Source: Taibaiella sp965229095 (GTDB lineage Bacteria; Bacteroidota; Bacteroidia; Chitinophagales; Chitinophagaceae). Taken from it: a stretch of 64,000 bases of DNA. The stretch spans positions 4,588,001-4,652,000 of the forward strand of contig OZ245855.1 in the NCBI GenBank assembly GCA_965229095.1. The letters are read 5' to 3'. Positions within the stretch are counted from its first letter, which is position 1, and each line of letters begins with the position of its first letter. The position numbers were made by a program, and so were the translations under genes. Positions 34,219 through 45,000 of the stretch are shown here, piece by piece. Under the pieces are notes generated by a model, which ran no database searches, was not told where the DNA came from, and saw nothing but the letters and a program-made list of their open reading frames with translations.

Positions 34219-36339
34219 ATGACAGGAACATATAAGATAGCATTAGCCGGAAATCCAAACAGCGGGAAGAGTTCTCTTTTCAATGCCCTGACGGGCCTTA
34301 ACCAGAAGGTGGGTAATTTTCCCGGTGTTACTGTAGATAAAAAAACAGGGCGCGCTACCATTGCTCCCGAATTGCAGGCAAAGATCATAGACCTGCCGGG
34401 CACGTACAGCCTTTATCCCAAAAGTGCCGATGAGTACGTGGCCTATGAGGTATTGCTGAACCCGGAAGGCAAAGACAGGCCCGATCTTACCCTGGTTATC
34501 GCAGATGCTTCCAACCTTAAACGTAACCTGCTTTTTTGCTCCCAGATCATCGACCTTAAGATCCCGGTAATCATTGTGCTGACGATGATGGATATTGCCC
34601 GGCAAAAAGGTATAGCAATCGATGTAAAAGGCCTGGAACGGGAAATGGGTGTGCCTGTCGTAGTGGTAAACCCCCGAAAAAATAAAGGGCTGGGGCAACT
34701 GAAAAAAGCCATTGCACAAATACAGCAAACTGCTTTTCAGCCACTGAACGATTTTGTACCGGTAGCCAGCCTGGCATCGGATGCGATAAAGGCTGTAAAA
34801 CAATTGTCGGGCGTGGAAAGCGACTACGGCGCTATCCATATTGCCTCGGGCGTAGAAAGGATCGAGTTTCTTTCCCGGGCGAAGCAGCAGCAGATCCAGG
34901 CTGCCTTAAGCGAGAACGATTTTCATAAAAGTAAGATACAGGCCGAGGAGGTAATGCTGCGCTATGAACGAATAGCCCGCATCATGCAGCGCTCCGTAGT
35001 AGAAGACAGTCCTCTGAAGAAACAATTATTTACAGAAAGGCTCGACAAGGTGCTGTTGCACCGGGTATGGGGTAATATTATCCTGCTGGTTGTGCTGTTC
35101 CTCATGTTCCAATGTGTCTTCTGGCTGGCGGCATTCCCTATGGGCTGGATCGAAGCGGGCTTTGCCGGTTTGCAGGGCAGCCTTTCCGATGCCTTGCCTG
35201 CGGCCTGGTGGAGCGACCTCCTGGTAAACGGGCTGATTGCCGGAATAGGTGGTATCGCGGTATTTGTGCCACAGATCGCCTTGTTGTTCGGGATCATCAC
35301 CATATTAGAAGACAGCGGCTATATGGCACGGATCAGCTTTCTTACCGACAGGCTCATGCGCTCTGCCGGCTTGAACGGCCGGTCGGTGATGCCCCTGATT
35401 AGCGGTATGGCCTGTGCTATTCCTGCGGTAATGGCCGCACGTACGATTGAAAACAGGAAAGAGCGCCTGATCACGATACTGGTAACGCCCCTGATGAGCT
35501 GCTCGGCTAGGCTGCCCATTTACGTGATCCTGATTGCCCTGGTGATCCCGGATTACTCGCTTTGGGGCATATTCAAATTGCAGGCCTTGGTAATGATGGG
35601 CCTTTACCTGCTGGGCTTTTTTATGGCGCTGGTAGTAGCTAAGGTGATGAGCTGGGTCATGAAAAGCAAAGAGCACAGCATCTTCCTGATGGAACTGCCC
35701 GTTTACCGTGCTCCCAGGTGGAAAAATGCTTTAATCACCATGTACCAGAAAGCAAAGATATTTGTTATTGATGCCGGTAAGGTAATCCTGGTTATTGCAT
35801 TGGTGTTATGGGCTTTGGCCACTTATGGCCCTACTGGAAAGATGCAGGCCGTCAGTAAGAAGTATGAGGCAATAAGCCTGGTGCAGGGCGGAACGCTTAG
35901 CCCGGAACAAAGAGAGCAACAGGCTACTGACAAACTGGAGCAATCTTATGCCGGTATCCTGGGCAAAACAATTGAGCCCTTAATAAAGCCATTGGGTTAC
36001 GATTGGAAAATGGGCATTGCGCTTATCTCCTCCTTTGCGGCCAGGGAAGTATTTGTAGGTACTATGGCGACTTTGTATAGCGTAGGCGGAGCCGATGAAA
36101 CGAGCGTGCCCTTGCGCCAGAAGATGGCCAATGCCCGGAGGTCGGATGGTAGCCCGGTTTATACTTTGGCCACAGGTGTTTCGCTTATGATCTTTTATGC
36201 TTTTGCCATGCAGTGCATGAGTACCATCGCTATTGTAAAAAGAGAAACCCGCGGTTGGAAGTGGCCGCTGGTCCAGTTGGCTTACATGACGGGCCTGGCC
36301 TATCTGGCCGCCTTGTTGGTATACCAATTGATGAAATGA
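34219..36339 (+). CDS. feoB: Ferrous iron transporter FeoB
   Basis: 706 residues. The N-terminal G domain has G1 GNPNSGKSS (11-19), G2 around GVTVDKKTG, G3 DLPGTYSL and a G4-type region with LTMMDIARQKG (usual NKxD motif replaced). A four-helix GDI-like region follows, then about eight membrane helices with two Gate domains (SGMACAIPAVMAARTIENRKERL; SSFAAREVFVGTMATLYSVGG) that include the conserved Cys. Imports Fe2+ across the inner membrane. No FeoA domain or gene is next to it and no FeoC is present. It has its own promoter and candidate operator. Confidence 0.96.
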   Translation: MTGTYKIALAGNPNSGKSSLFNALTGLNQKVGNFPGVTVDKKTGRATIAPELQAKIIDLPGTYSLYPKSADEYVAYEVLLNPEGKDRPDLTLVIADASNLKRNLLFCSQIIDLKIPVIIVLTMMDIARQKGIAIDVKGLEREMGVPVVVVNPRKNKGLGQLKKAIAQIQQTAFQPLNDFVPVASLASDAIKAVKQLSGVESDYGAIHIASGVERIEFLSRAKQQQIQAALSENDFHKSKIQAEEVMLRYERIARIMQRSVVEDSPLKKQLFTERLDKVLLHRVWGNIILLVVLFLMFQCVFWLAAFPMGWIEAGFAGLQGSLSDALPAAWWSDLLVNGLIAGIGGIAVFVPQIALLFGIITILEDSGYMARISFLTDRLMRSAGLNGRSVMPLISGMACAIPAVMAARTIENRKERLITILVTPLMSCSARLPIYVILIALVIPDYSLWGIFKLQALVMMGLYLLGFFMALVVAKVMSWVMKSKEHSIFLMELPVYRAPRWKNALITMYQKAKIFVIDAGKVILVIALVLWALATYGPTGKMQAVSKKYEAISLVQGGTLSPEQREQQATDKLEQSYAGILGKTIEPLIKPLGYDWKMGIALISSFAAREVFVGTMATLYSVGGADETSVPLRQKMANARRSDGSPVYTLATGVSLMIFYAFAMQCMSTIAIVKRETRGWKWPLVQLAYMTGLAYLAALLVYQLMK

Positions 36340-36492
36340 ATTTTCTATTAACATCCTATAGCGATCAAGATCCTTCGGTTCCTTCGGAGACCTCAGTATG
36401 ACCACGATTTAAGGTTGCCATCAGGTACGTTTCAATTCGCAGTCTGATCCTGCAGCGCTTGAAAGGCTCTGTTGCTGCAAAAAAAAGGACGG

Positions 36493-37761
36493 TTAAGCAA
36501 CTGTCCATTCTACTATTTCGTTTACCCATTCCTCACGGTAGGGCGTTTTGATCTTGATGTAATTATCGGTAAAGCCTTCCATCATGCCGTTCTTTTGGGC
36601 GCTTTCAAACAAGACTTTACGTTTGGCCCCTGTTTGCTGCTGGGTGAAGTACTGCATCTTCTGATAAGACAGGTTGCGCAATATCTTGTTTCGTTCGTGC
36701 CGAATATGCATGGGCACAGCATCCGGCATGTCTATGGCCAGGGTGTTGGCTCTTTCCGAATAAGTAAACACGTGGAAATAGGAAACGTCCAGTTGGTGCA
36801 GGAATGCAAATGTTTCCTGGAACAGCTCCTCTGTTTCGCCCGGGAAGCCTACAATCACATCTACGCCGATACAGCAATGCGGCATTAGTTCCTTGATCCG
36901 GGCAATACGGTCGGCGTACAGCTCCTTGCGGTAGCGGCGGCGCATCCCCCCAAGTACCTCGTTGCTGCCGCTTTGCAGCGGAATATGGAAATGCGGCATA
37001 AAGCGCCGGCTTTGGGCTACAAATTCGATGATCTCGTTGCTGAGCAGGTTAGGCTCTATGGAAGAAATACGGTAACGGTCTATGCCCTCTGTAATATCCA
37101 GTTGCTGCACCAGTTCAAAAAAGGATTCTTCCCTCTTCTTGCCGCCATTCGTGCCTTTGCCGAAGTCACCGAGATTAATGCCGGTAAGCACAATCTCACG
37201 GGTGCCTGTTTGCGACAGTTCGGCCACATTCTGTAATACCCCTTCGATACTATCGCTGCGGCTATGGCCGCGGGCAAGCGGTATGGTGCAGAAGCTGCAG
37301 TTGTAATCGCAGCCATCCTGCACCTTAAGAAAGGTACGGGTACGGTCGTTGAGCGAATACGAAGCATGAAAACCTTCCACATCTTCTATCTCACAACTGC
37401 ATATTTTGGCGCTGTCGCCTTTGGACAGTTCCCTTAAATGTTCGGCGATATTGAATTTTTCGGCAGCGCCCAGCACGAGGTCTACGCCTTCTATCTCGGC
37501 GATCTCTTTGGGTTTGAGCTGGGCATAGCAGCCGGTGATCACCACCAGCGCTTCGGGTGTTCGGCGCTGGATACGGCGTACCAATTGCCGGCACTCCTTG
37601 TCTGCATTTTCGGTAACAGAGCAGGTGTTGATCACATAGACGTCGGCCTCCTCTTCAAAATCTTTTTTCAAAAAACCTTCCGCCTCTAACGTTCTGCTGA
37701 GCGTCGAGGTCTCGGAAAAGTTAAGCTTACAGCCTAAGGTATGGAATGCTACTGATTTCAC
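36493..37761 (-). CDS. mtaB: tRNA (N6-threonylcarbamoyladenosine(37)-C2)-methylthiotransferase MtaB
   Basis: 422 residues, typical length. The N-terminal UPF0004 domain starts SVAFHTLGCKLNFSE and has further cluster ligands in INTCSVTENAD and VITGCYAQ. The radical-SAM core has CDYNCSFC binding the second [4Fe-4S] cluster; the C-terminus is a TRAM domain (EGFTDNYIKIKT). It converts t6A37 to ms2t6A37 in tRNAs reading ANN codons. The HTLGCKLN start separates it from MiaB and RimO. Confidence 0.95.
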   Translation of the reverse strand: MKSVAFHTLGCKLNFSETSTLSRTLEAEGFLKKDFEEEADVYVINTCSVTENADKECRQLVRRIQRRTPEALVVITGCYAQLKPKEIAEIEGVDLVLGAAEKFNIAEHLRELSKGDSAKICSCEIEDVEGFHASYSLNDRTRTFLKVQDGCDYNCSFCTIPLARGHSRSDSIEGVLQNVAELSQTGTREIVLTGINLGDFGKGTNGGKKREESFFELVQQLDITEGIDRYRISSIEPNLLSNEIIEFVAQSRRFMPHFHIPLQSGSNEVLGGMRRRYRKELYADRIARIKELMPHCCIGVDVIVGFPGETEELFQETFAFLHQLDVSYFHVFTYSERANTLAIDMPDAVPMHIRHERNKILRNLSYQKMQYFTQQQTGAKRKVLFESAQKNGMMEGFTDNYIKIKTPYREEWVNEIVEWTVA

Positions 37762-37810
37762 GATTACTTGTTCACATCGCCGGAGGTTTCAAGGCCGGCC
37801 TTTTAAGCAT

Positions 37811-37842
37811 AACGCAGATTATTTCCCTGAATAATCTGCGTT
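37811..37842 (-). terminator. Hairpin after the DUF6580 gene
   Basis: Perfect 13-bp stem AACGCAGATTATT / AATAATCTGCGTT with loop TCCCTG, ~30 bp past the stop of the gene at 37872 and before the start of mtaB on the same strand. It lacks a strong T run. Confidence 0.65.
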
Positions 37843-37871
37843 GCTGATAAAATAAGATAAAGTTTTACGAA

Positions 37872-38456
37872 TTAGCTTGCGATTGCTTTGGTTGCTGTTA
37901 CCCTGTTTTTGAGCAGGGCATAGGCGCCAAACAAAATACCGCTGAACACCAGGTCGCCGATGATAGCATTAAAGAAAAGTCCTGTGCTCACGCCATCCTG
38001 TTTGTAAAAAGGAAGCGCTGCCAGGTAAGTAGTGGCCAGTCCATTCAGGTTAAGGCCATAATAGCCGCTTACAAACACGCCAAAATTGGAGATAAGCCAG
38101 AACAAAAGGGAACCGCCGATGGAAAATCCCAATACTTTAAGGGCGTTTGTCTTTCTCATGAAAGTACCCAGGAGTACTACCAGGGCCATGCCGCCATAAA
38201 CAAAGAACTGGCTGATGCCATAAAAGCCGTTGTGGTGTACCACCTGCAGGTAAATGTCAGAAAGCAGGTAAGATGCCAGGGGCAGTATATAGGCGTAAGC
38301 CTTGTTGTTCAGGATGGCCCCGCTGAACAGGCTGATGGCAACCATCGGACCGAAGTTATACCAATGTGTTTCTGCATTCACGATACGGGAAAGAGTTGCT
38401 ACCAGTACCAGTGCAGCACAAAGAAGAATAATGCGGAAATTGTTGTTTTCTTTCAT
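37872..38456 (-). CDS. DUF6580-family membrane protein
   Basis: 194 residues with five or six membrane helices. FGPMVAISLFSGAIL, LPLASYLLSDIYLQ and the closing TGLFFNAIIGDLVFSGILFGAY match the DUF6580 (putative ECF-like transport) family of Bacteroidota. Such small proteins resemble substrate-binding S components of vitamin importers, but no energising module is near, so the substrate is unknown. Flanked by a hairpin downstream. Confidence 0.8.
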   Translation of the reverse strand: MKENNNFRIILLCAALVLVATLSRIVNAETHWYNFGPMVAISLFSGAILNNKAYAYILPLASYLLSDIYLQVVHHNGFYGISQFFVYGGMALVVLLGTFMRKTNALKVLGFSIGGSLLFWLISNFGVFVSGYYGLNLNGLATTYLAALPFYKQDGVSTGLFFNAIIGDLVFSGILFGAYALLKNRVTATKAIAS

Positions 38457-38532
38457 CAGTTACAATTATGGATGCAAAATTAAGTTTTTTTGCGCAAAAA
38501 GGGACTCCCTTTTAGGAACGCAGGGCCGGAGG

Positions 38533-38784
38533 CTATTTGCCCTTGAACCCCTGGTATACGAAGAGCAGCAGCAAAGCCCCGCCTATGGCCAGGCCAAAGC
38601 TGCGGAGATCGAAACCCCTTACAGTGCCCCAGCCGATCCGGGTACCGATAAAGCCACCTACCATAGCGCCCAATACACCCAGGATAATGGTAATAAGGCA
38701 ACCCTGAGGGTTTTTACCAGGCATAATGGCTTTGGCAATAAAACCGGCCAGCAGGCCAAAAATGATCCAGGAGAGAATACCCAT
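38533..38784 (-). CDS. GlsB/YeaQ/YmgE-family small membrane protein
   Basis: 83 residues, three helices, with the family's Gly-rich helix pattern (GLLAGFIAKAIMPG, GVLGAMVGGFIGT). Members are induced by stress in other bacteria; their action is unknown. An AAAAGGGA-C-TCCCTTTT repeat (38497-38513) downstream may terminate it. Confidence 0.9.
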   Translation of the reverse strand: MGILSWIIFGLLAGFIAKAIMPGKNPQGCLITIILGVLGAMVGGFIGTRIGWGTVRGFDLRSFGLAIGGALLLLFVYQGFKGK

Positions 38785-38822
38785 TTTTCTATTTTTTAGA
38801 ATGTGAAGATAATAATGTGCCT

Positions 38823-39722
38823 TTATTCAATGTAAATATACAAGGATTTCCACCTGTCTTTCCCTTCGGCGCTATACACTTCCTCTTGCAGCCTGCCTTT
38901 GGCATCGTAGCGGTATACTATTTTGTCGGCGCGTAAGGCAATGCCATCCGGTTGTACCGATGGGGCGTCGCTTTGATAACGTTGCTCCAGCAAGCGCCCC
39001 TTCGCATCATAAGTATTGGTTACACCTTCATAATGCTGGCCATCGGCAGTTTGATCGTAGTAATCCAGCAGGCGCGCTTTGCTGTCCATTTTCTGGTAAA
39101 ACCGGGAAACAGGCATAGCGGTATCGGTATCGCCTTCAAAACGGGTAACATATACCGAATCGTTGGCATATCGATAAAGGACCGAATCACTTTTCTGGCT
39201 GCCCCAGTACAACCCGCCCGGGATCGTATGGCGTTTCGTTACTTTGGCGCCGACCCTTCCTTGCCGATCATAGGCGAAAAAAGTTTCCTCCGTAAGTCCG
39301 GGATTATCCTTGCAGCAATAATAGCGCTTTGTCGCAATCCGGTTGTCTTTGTACACCAGCTCCGTTCTGCTTTTCAGCACCATGCTGTCTGCCTTCGATG
39401 ATGTGGCCCGGCCTTTATTTTCAAAAGTCATTCTTTTCACCAGGTTATTCCCTGCATAGACATACACCTGCTTGCTGTTGCAGGTGCCCAAAGAATAGCT
39501 GTACTTCGTATACGCCAGTCCATCGTTCCCGATAAGGTAAATGGCGCTGGTATCGCTGCCGGCAACGGGTTTATATAGTGTTGAAGATTCCAGGTGGATA
39601 TCGCGGACAACAACCATCTTTACGCCTTTAAGCTGCGGCAGAGGCTGCTCGCTGGGCGGTAATACCTGGCTATGCGCTGGCAGGGAATATAGTAGTGTTA
39701 GGATAAGGAGTATGTGCTTCAT
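38823..39722 (-). CDS. Secreted protein with RHS/YD-like repeats
   Basis: 299 residues from ATG 39722 (frame open to 39743). Signal peptide MKHILLILTLLYSLPAHSQ. The body holds several degenerate repeats of the form YDxxGRLxExxY, for example FFAYDRQGRVGAKVT, TNTYDAKGRLLEQRY and VYRYDAKGRLQEEVY, like RHS/YD or MORN-type beta repeats. No toxin domain is attached, so it is probably a small extracytoplasmic beta protein. A paired CC in the middle (YYCCKDNPG) may bind metal or form disulphides. Confidence 0.7.
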   Translation of the reverse strand: MKHILLILTLLYSLPAHSQVLPPSEQPLPQLKGVKMVVVRDIHLESSTLYKPVAGSDTSAIYLIGNDGLAYTKYSYSLGTCNSKQVYVYAGNNLVKRMTFENKGRATSSKADSMVLKSRTELVYKDNRIATKRYYCCKDNPGLTEETFFAYDRQGRVGAKVTKRHTIPGGLYWGSQKSDSVLYRYANDSVYVTRFEGDTDTAMPVSRFYQKMDSKARLLDYYDQTADGQHYEGVTNTYDAKGRLLEQRYQSDAPSVQPDGIALRADKIVYRYDAKGRLQEEVYSAEGKDRWKSLYIYIE

Positions 39723-39739
39723 GGGGTTCAAAAATAACA

Positions 39740-39770
39740 ACAATTCACCTGGATCATACAGGTGAATTGT
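39740..39770 (-). terminator. Terminator of the VOC-fold gene
   Basis: 12-bp perfect stem ACAATTCACCTG / CAGGTGAATTGT with a 7-nt loop. On the minus strand it is followed by TGTTATTTTTG. It lies after the gene at 39802 and just before the next start. Confidence 0.85.
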
Positions 39771-39801
39771 TATTTATTGATGTCGCTCCGTGTAATGATG
39801 T

Positions 39802-40281
39802 CTATGCTGCAGCCTCTTCAAGCTTGGCAATGTCGATCTTTTTCATCTGCATCATGGCCTGCATTACTTTGCCTGCCTTTTCCCTGTCGGGGTGGCCCAG
39901 CAACCTGCCCAGGGCATCGGGTACTACCTGCCATGACAAGCCGAATTTATCTTTAAGCCAGCCGCAGGGCGCTTCCTGGCCACCATCGGCGGTAAGGCGA
40001 TCCCAGTAATAGTCTACTTCTTCCTGTGTAGCGCATTTGATAAAAAAAGAAACGGCCTCGTTGAACTTAAAATGAGGGCCTGCATTCAATACCATAAATT
40101 CCTGCCCTTCCAGGTTGAAGGTCGCGGTCATCATCATGCCTTCGGGGCCGGGGCCACCTTTGCCATAGCGGCTTATATTGCCTACGCTGGCATTTTTAAA
40201 AACGGAGGTATAGAAGTTCATGGCTTCTTCGGCATTGTTGTCGAACCAAAGGAAAGGCGTGATTTTGTGATTGCTGCTCAT
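39802..40281 (-). CDS. VOC-superfamily protein (PhnB/3-dmu-9_3-mt type)
   Basis: 159 residues from ATG 40281 (frame open to 40320). Starts KITPFLWFDNNAEEAMNFY, continues NLEGQEFMVLNAGPHFKFNEAVSF and DRLTADGGQEAPCGWLKDKFGLSWQVVP, all marks of the PhnB-like group; these bind metal in a glyoxalase fold. Precise substrate is unknown. Transcribed alone. Confidence 0.9.
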   Translation of the reverse strand: MSSNHKITPFLWFDNNAEEAMNFYTSVFKNASVGNISRYGKGGPGPEGMMMTATFNLEGQEFMVLNAGPHFKFNEAVSFFIKCATQEEVDYYWDRLTADGGQEAPCGWLKDKFGLSWQVVPDALGRLLGHPDREKAGKVMQAMMQMKKIDIAKLEEAAA

Positions 40282-40475
40282 TGTGGCTGTTTTAAAGTTT
40301 AGAAAGATTAGATCACACAAAAATAGGTATGGCTTGCTTCCGGGAGTAGGGGAGAACGCGACAAAATAGGGGCTGATCGGGACATCTCGTTTTAACTAGC
40401 AATGAAATTATCGTCAGAAGACTTTGCGCACCTTAATCCTGTTGTATTACCCGGTCGTTGCCCTGTGGCGCCGCT

Positions 40476-41318
40476 TTACTTCTTGGTTGCCGGGTACAAT
40501 AATTTAAAAGCATTGTACACCGCCTGGTGCCCTATGGTGGCATGGTCTTCTTTGCCGAGGTAATCGAAGCGCACTTTACTGTTGCCTCCCAGGCGCAGCA
40601 AGGCATCCAGCTTTTTGGCATCGCCCACCATAGTGTTGCCTTCATTGCCCACGCCCAGGTACACTTTGGGCTTGTTCTTTAGTTTTCGGAAGGCGCCGGC
40701 TTCTTTTAATAAAGCCTCTTTGCCCCACCATAAGCTAGGGCTGATGAGGATATAGGTGTCGAAGAGCTGAGTGTGTTTAAGCAATACTTCGGTTGCGAGC
40801 AAGCCGCCCAGCGACTGTCCTATCACTGTTTTGCCTTTGCTGGTACGATAATGCTGCGCTACATAGGGTTGTAATTCTTTTTCGATAAAGGAGATATAAG
40901 CGGCAGAGCCGCCATAAGCCGGGAAATTGTCGGCGCTGAAACCCATAGGCGCCAGGAAGTCCAGGCTTTTTACCGGGAAGGTAAAATCCCTTCTCCGGTT
41001 GGTATTCACGATACCTACAACAATGGATTCGGGAAATTGATTGATCCAGGGAAAATTGAAATACTGCACCAGTCCGGCAATATGCACGAAGTCCTCGTCG
41101 GCCGCGCCGTCCAGGACATAGATCACAGGATAAGTAAGCGCCGTGTCGATATTGTAGCGCTGGGGCAAATAGACATTGATCGTCCTGGTTTCGTTCAGCA
41201 GGTCTGAGCGGAAAGAGTCGATGACGCCTATGCTAAAAGGGGTATTGCTGTGCTGTTGTGCCGTAGTGCTAATGCCGAGCAGGAAAAGGAGGGTAAGAAA
41301 TAGTGTCGCTTTCTTCAT
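40476..41318 (-). CDS. Secreted esterase (alpha/beta hydrolase, IroE/Fes-like)
   Basis: 280 residues from ATG 41318 with a signal peptide (1-20). Nucleophile elbow GQSLGG; NVYLPQRYNIDTALTYPVIYVLDG is typical of the IroE/enterochelin-esterase group; GKEDHATIGHQAV near the end supplies the His. It may cleave a siderophore or ester outside the inner membrane. Neighbour to an acetyltransferase gene on the same strand 22 bp upstream. Confidence 0.88.
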   Translation of the reverse strand: MKKATLFLTLLFLLGISTTAQQHSNTPFSIGVIDSFRSDLLNETRTINVYLPQRYNIDTALTYPVIYVLDGAADEDFVHIAGLVQYFNFPWINQFPESIVVGIVNTNRRRDFTFPVKSLDFLAPMGFSADNFPAYGGSAAYISFIEKELQPYVAQHYRTSKGKTVIGQSLGGLLATEVLLKHTQLFDTYILISPSLWWGKEALLKEAGAFRKLKNKPKVYLGVGNEGNTMVGDAKKLDALLRLGGNSKVRFDYLGKEDHATIGHQAVYNAFKLLYPATKK

Positions 41319-41340
41319 GTAATGCAAATGGATGGTGTTG

Positions 41341-41871
41341 TTATTTTTTTAAAAGCCCGTAATAGAGCAGGTCTACAAGCTCGCCTTTGGTTGTCCGGTA
41401 ATCTCTGCGGATATGTCCTTCGATCCCGAAGCCGCATTGTGTGGCCAATGTTCTGGCGGCGCTGTTGCTTTCGTGGGTTCGGATCAGCAGCTTCAGGAAA
41501 TCAAATGTACTGAATAAATGTTCGATCACGAGCAGGAGGGCTTTTTTTGCAATGCCTTTACCGGCATGCTGTGTATCCATAAAGCAGCCGAGCTCCGCTT
41601 TGGGTATATGCCAGTCTATATTTTTTACATCGATAAAGCCGATCAGGCGGCCGCTGGTATTATCGATAACCACAAAGGGGAAATAAGTTTTTGCTTTGAT
41701 CCTTTCCGTGGCCCCGGAGAGAAAGATGGTGGCCTCCTGCAGGCTCTTTGCCTGGGATACCAGGCCTGCAAAAAAATCTTCCAGCCGGGGTCTGTTGGTG
41801 TCGATCAGCTCGAAATAGGCGGCGGCATCGTCCTGTTCCAGGAGCCTGATGTGGTAATGGTCGAATTGCAT
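41341..41871 (-). CDS. GNAT-family N-acetyltransferase (RimJ/RimL-like)
   Basis: 176 residues. Acetyltransf_3 pattern: QFDHYHIRLLEQDDAAAYFE, RLIGFIDVKNIDWHIPKAELGCF, acetyl-CoA loop HAGKGIAKKALLLV, and IRTHESNSAARTLATQCGF. Acetylates amino groups of a protein or small molecule; target unknown. Likely in one transcript with the esterase (gap 22 bp). Confidence 0.9.
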   Translation of the reverse strand: MQFDHYHIRLLEQDDAAAYFELIDTNRPRLEDFFAGLVSQAKSLQEATIFLSGATERIKAKTYFPFVVIDNTSGRLIGFIDVKNIDWHIPKAELGCFMDTQHAGKGIAKKALLLVIEHLFSTFDFLKLLIRTHESNSAARTLATQCGFGIEGHIRRDYRTTKGELVDLLYYGLLKK

Positions 41872-42050
41872 GGTTTTTTGTGCTTATGGTTTGCGGGGAA
41901 TGTTCAAAAGTAAATCATTTCCATGAACAGGTTATTGGACGGGTAATGTAAGGGGGACGATTGTGGGGGTTGTATTAGAGGAGGAAAATCCTCATATTGT
42001 GATCCCCTATAAACAATCAGTAATACTATAGACCCTATAATTATTTGATC

Positions 42051-45000
42051 ATGAATAACCCTAAACATGCACCGCATTCTTTTCCGGGTGTTACCGTATC
42101 GAGTACATTTTCCGACCTGAAAGAGCATAGAGATGCCCTGATCCATTTGATCGACAGCCAGAAGCTGAAAGCGATTGCTATGGAAAATGATGGCGCTAAA
42201 TTGATGGATGTTATCGACTCTTCCCTGGAAATGGTACGGCAAGGTGCTGCTTATATAGGTGTGATCAGCCATAAATATGGACAGGTGCCTGAGTGTCCGA
42301 AGCGAAACCCGGATAATCTCTCTATAACGGAGCTTGAGTTTAACGAGGCCCTGCGGCTGAAACGTCCTATATTGTTGTTTGTTATAGGCGAAGGCCATCC
42401 CGTATTAGTAAAGGATGTAGAAATAGACCCGGAAAAGAGAAAAAAATTGGAAGCTTTCAGGGAACGGGCCAAGGGCATGAACGAGGATTCACCGGTGCAC
42501 CGGGTATATGCTACGTTTAATAGCCTAGATCATTTCAAAGAACAGATCGGCAAGTCGATTTTGGAGATATCCGATCATTTGAAAGCACATAGCCCGGTAA
42601 TCAATACCCCCTTAGCTGAGCCTGTAACCATCATCAATGCTATTCCCCTGCCTCCTGCTTTATATGCGGAACCGCCGTATCTCGGCTCTCATCGATTTGT
42701 TGGCCGTAAAGCACAATTGGATGTGCTCGATGATTGGGCCCAGCCTGCCGATCCGCATACGATCCTGTTGTTTGAAGCCATTGGCGGTAATGGCAAAAGT
42801 ATGCTGACCTGGGAATGGACTACCAAGCATGCCACTAAAGCCAGAGGGGACTGGGCCGGTATTTTCTGGTATTCCTTTTATGAGAAAGGGGCGATCATGG
42901 CCGACTTCTGCTGTCGGGCGTTATGCTACATGACGGGCCGGCCTTTGGAGGAATTTTCGAAAAAGAAAGTGCCGGAATTAAAAGAACTTTTGCTGCCTCT
43001 GTTGCAAGAAAAGCCATGGTTGTTTATCCTGGATGGCCTGGAGCGGGTATTGGTAGCCTATCATCGTATCGATGCTGCTTCTATACGCGACGAAGAGCTC
43101 GACAACCCTGAAGATAAGATTGTCAACCGTGACCCTTGTTTCTGTATCAACGAAGAAGATGATGAATTATTAAGGGCATTAAGCGCTGTTGCACCCTCCA
43201 AGTTATTAGTAAGCTCGCGGTTAGTACCCAAGGCCCTGCTTAATGCCGCTAATCAACCTATTCCCGGCGTATTTCGGGTGCCGTTGGCGGGTTTGCGCCC
43301 TGGCGATGCCGAAGCACTATTCCGTTCCTGTCGTATAAGTGGTAATGCTGAAGCCATACAGAATTATCTGGTTGCTAATTGTGATTGTCATCCTTTGACC
43401 ATAGGCGTGCTGGCGGGCCTGGTTAATGATTATTTGCCCGATAAAGGCAATTTTGATGCCTGGTTGGCAGATCCAGCTGGAGGTGGGCAATTGAATCTGG
43501 CGGAGCTCAATCTGGTGCAAAAAAGGAATCACATCCTGAAGGCAGCTTTGTATGCTTTACCGGAGAAGAGCCTGGAACTACTTTCGACAATGGCCCTTTT
43601 GTCTGAAGCGGTTGATTATCGGGTACTCCTGGCGCTCAATCCGCATTTACCCCCGGAACCAGTGGCGATCCCCGAACCGGTAAAACCTAAGGAGGTGCCC
43701 TGGATTTCAGAAGAGCAAAAAGTAGTCAGGAGGAAGCTATATGAACAACAGATACATGCTTGGGAGGAATACCAGAAGGAGTTGCAGGATTGGCGCCAAT
43801 CGGAGGAATACAAACAGGCTCCCCGAAAGTTAGAACAGACGATCCATGACCTGGAAGAGCGGGGCTTGTTGCAGTATGACCGTAATACCCGACGTTACGA
43901 CCTGCACCCGGTAACCCGGGGCATAGCGGCAGGTGGTTTGCAGATGGTGGAGAAGGAACGGTACGGTCAGATAGTGGTTGATTTTTTCTCTGCACAAGCG
44001 CAGAATCCATATGAGCAGGCGGAAAGTCAGATGGATATTCAGGCTGGCATTAATATCGTTCAAGTTTTGCTAAAAATGGAGCATTATCAGGAGGCTATCG
44101 ATGCATATCGAGGCGAACTATCCAATGCACTTTTCTTTAACCTGGAAGCTTACTCGGAAGTGTTGGCTTTGATAAAACCTTTTTTTCCCAATGGTTGGAA
44201 CACCTCTCCTGTATTTATACAAAGTCAGGATATTCCTTATTTAACCAATGACGCGGCTCTCGCCTTAAGCAATATTGGTGAAACAGAAGAAGCATTGCTA
44301 ATTTATGAACAATGTGTTGCTCTTAATATAGAGAATGTGAGCTTGGCTGATCTAAGGAATACACTCCGGAGCATTTGTGTGTGTTTGGATAAACAGAATG
44401 AATTAGTCGCATCCCAAAGAGTGCTAGAACTATCATTGCTTATCGGATCTTTCAGCGATGATATAGGAGAGCTTTTTGCAGATCGGTTTTTTATGTTTAC
44501 AACTTATGTAGATATAGGCCTATGGGAGGAGGCCGGAAATATGTGGAGCCTGCTGGATTCTATGGGTAGAGATTGGTCCCGGGCCTCTTATAGGCCTGGT
44601 GATGCTGAATTTAATTATGTCAGATTTCAATTTATGAAGGGAGAATTAAATGAGGAACATCTGGCCGTTGCGGAACGATTGGCAATCGAAGGCAAGAACC
44701 GGAGTGTTATTCGTGATTTGTATTGGCAGAGAGGGATGTGGCTTTTTGAACAAGGAGAATGGAATTTGGCTATGTCCTGTTTTAACCGGGCTGTAAATAT
44801 GGCCCGGGCTATTGGACATCCCGACACCAATGCCGAAACCAATTTAGCACTGGTTAAATTTAAGCTTAACCAATTGGTAAGTCCATCAGATGAAGCTGAA
44901 CGTCTGGCTCGCTTTAAAAAGCCCGATCACCGTGTGTTGTCAGAGCTATGGTTTGCCATTGGTAATATGGAAGAAGCCCAAAAGCATGCGCTTCAAGCCT

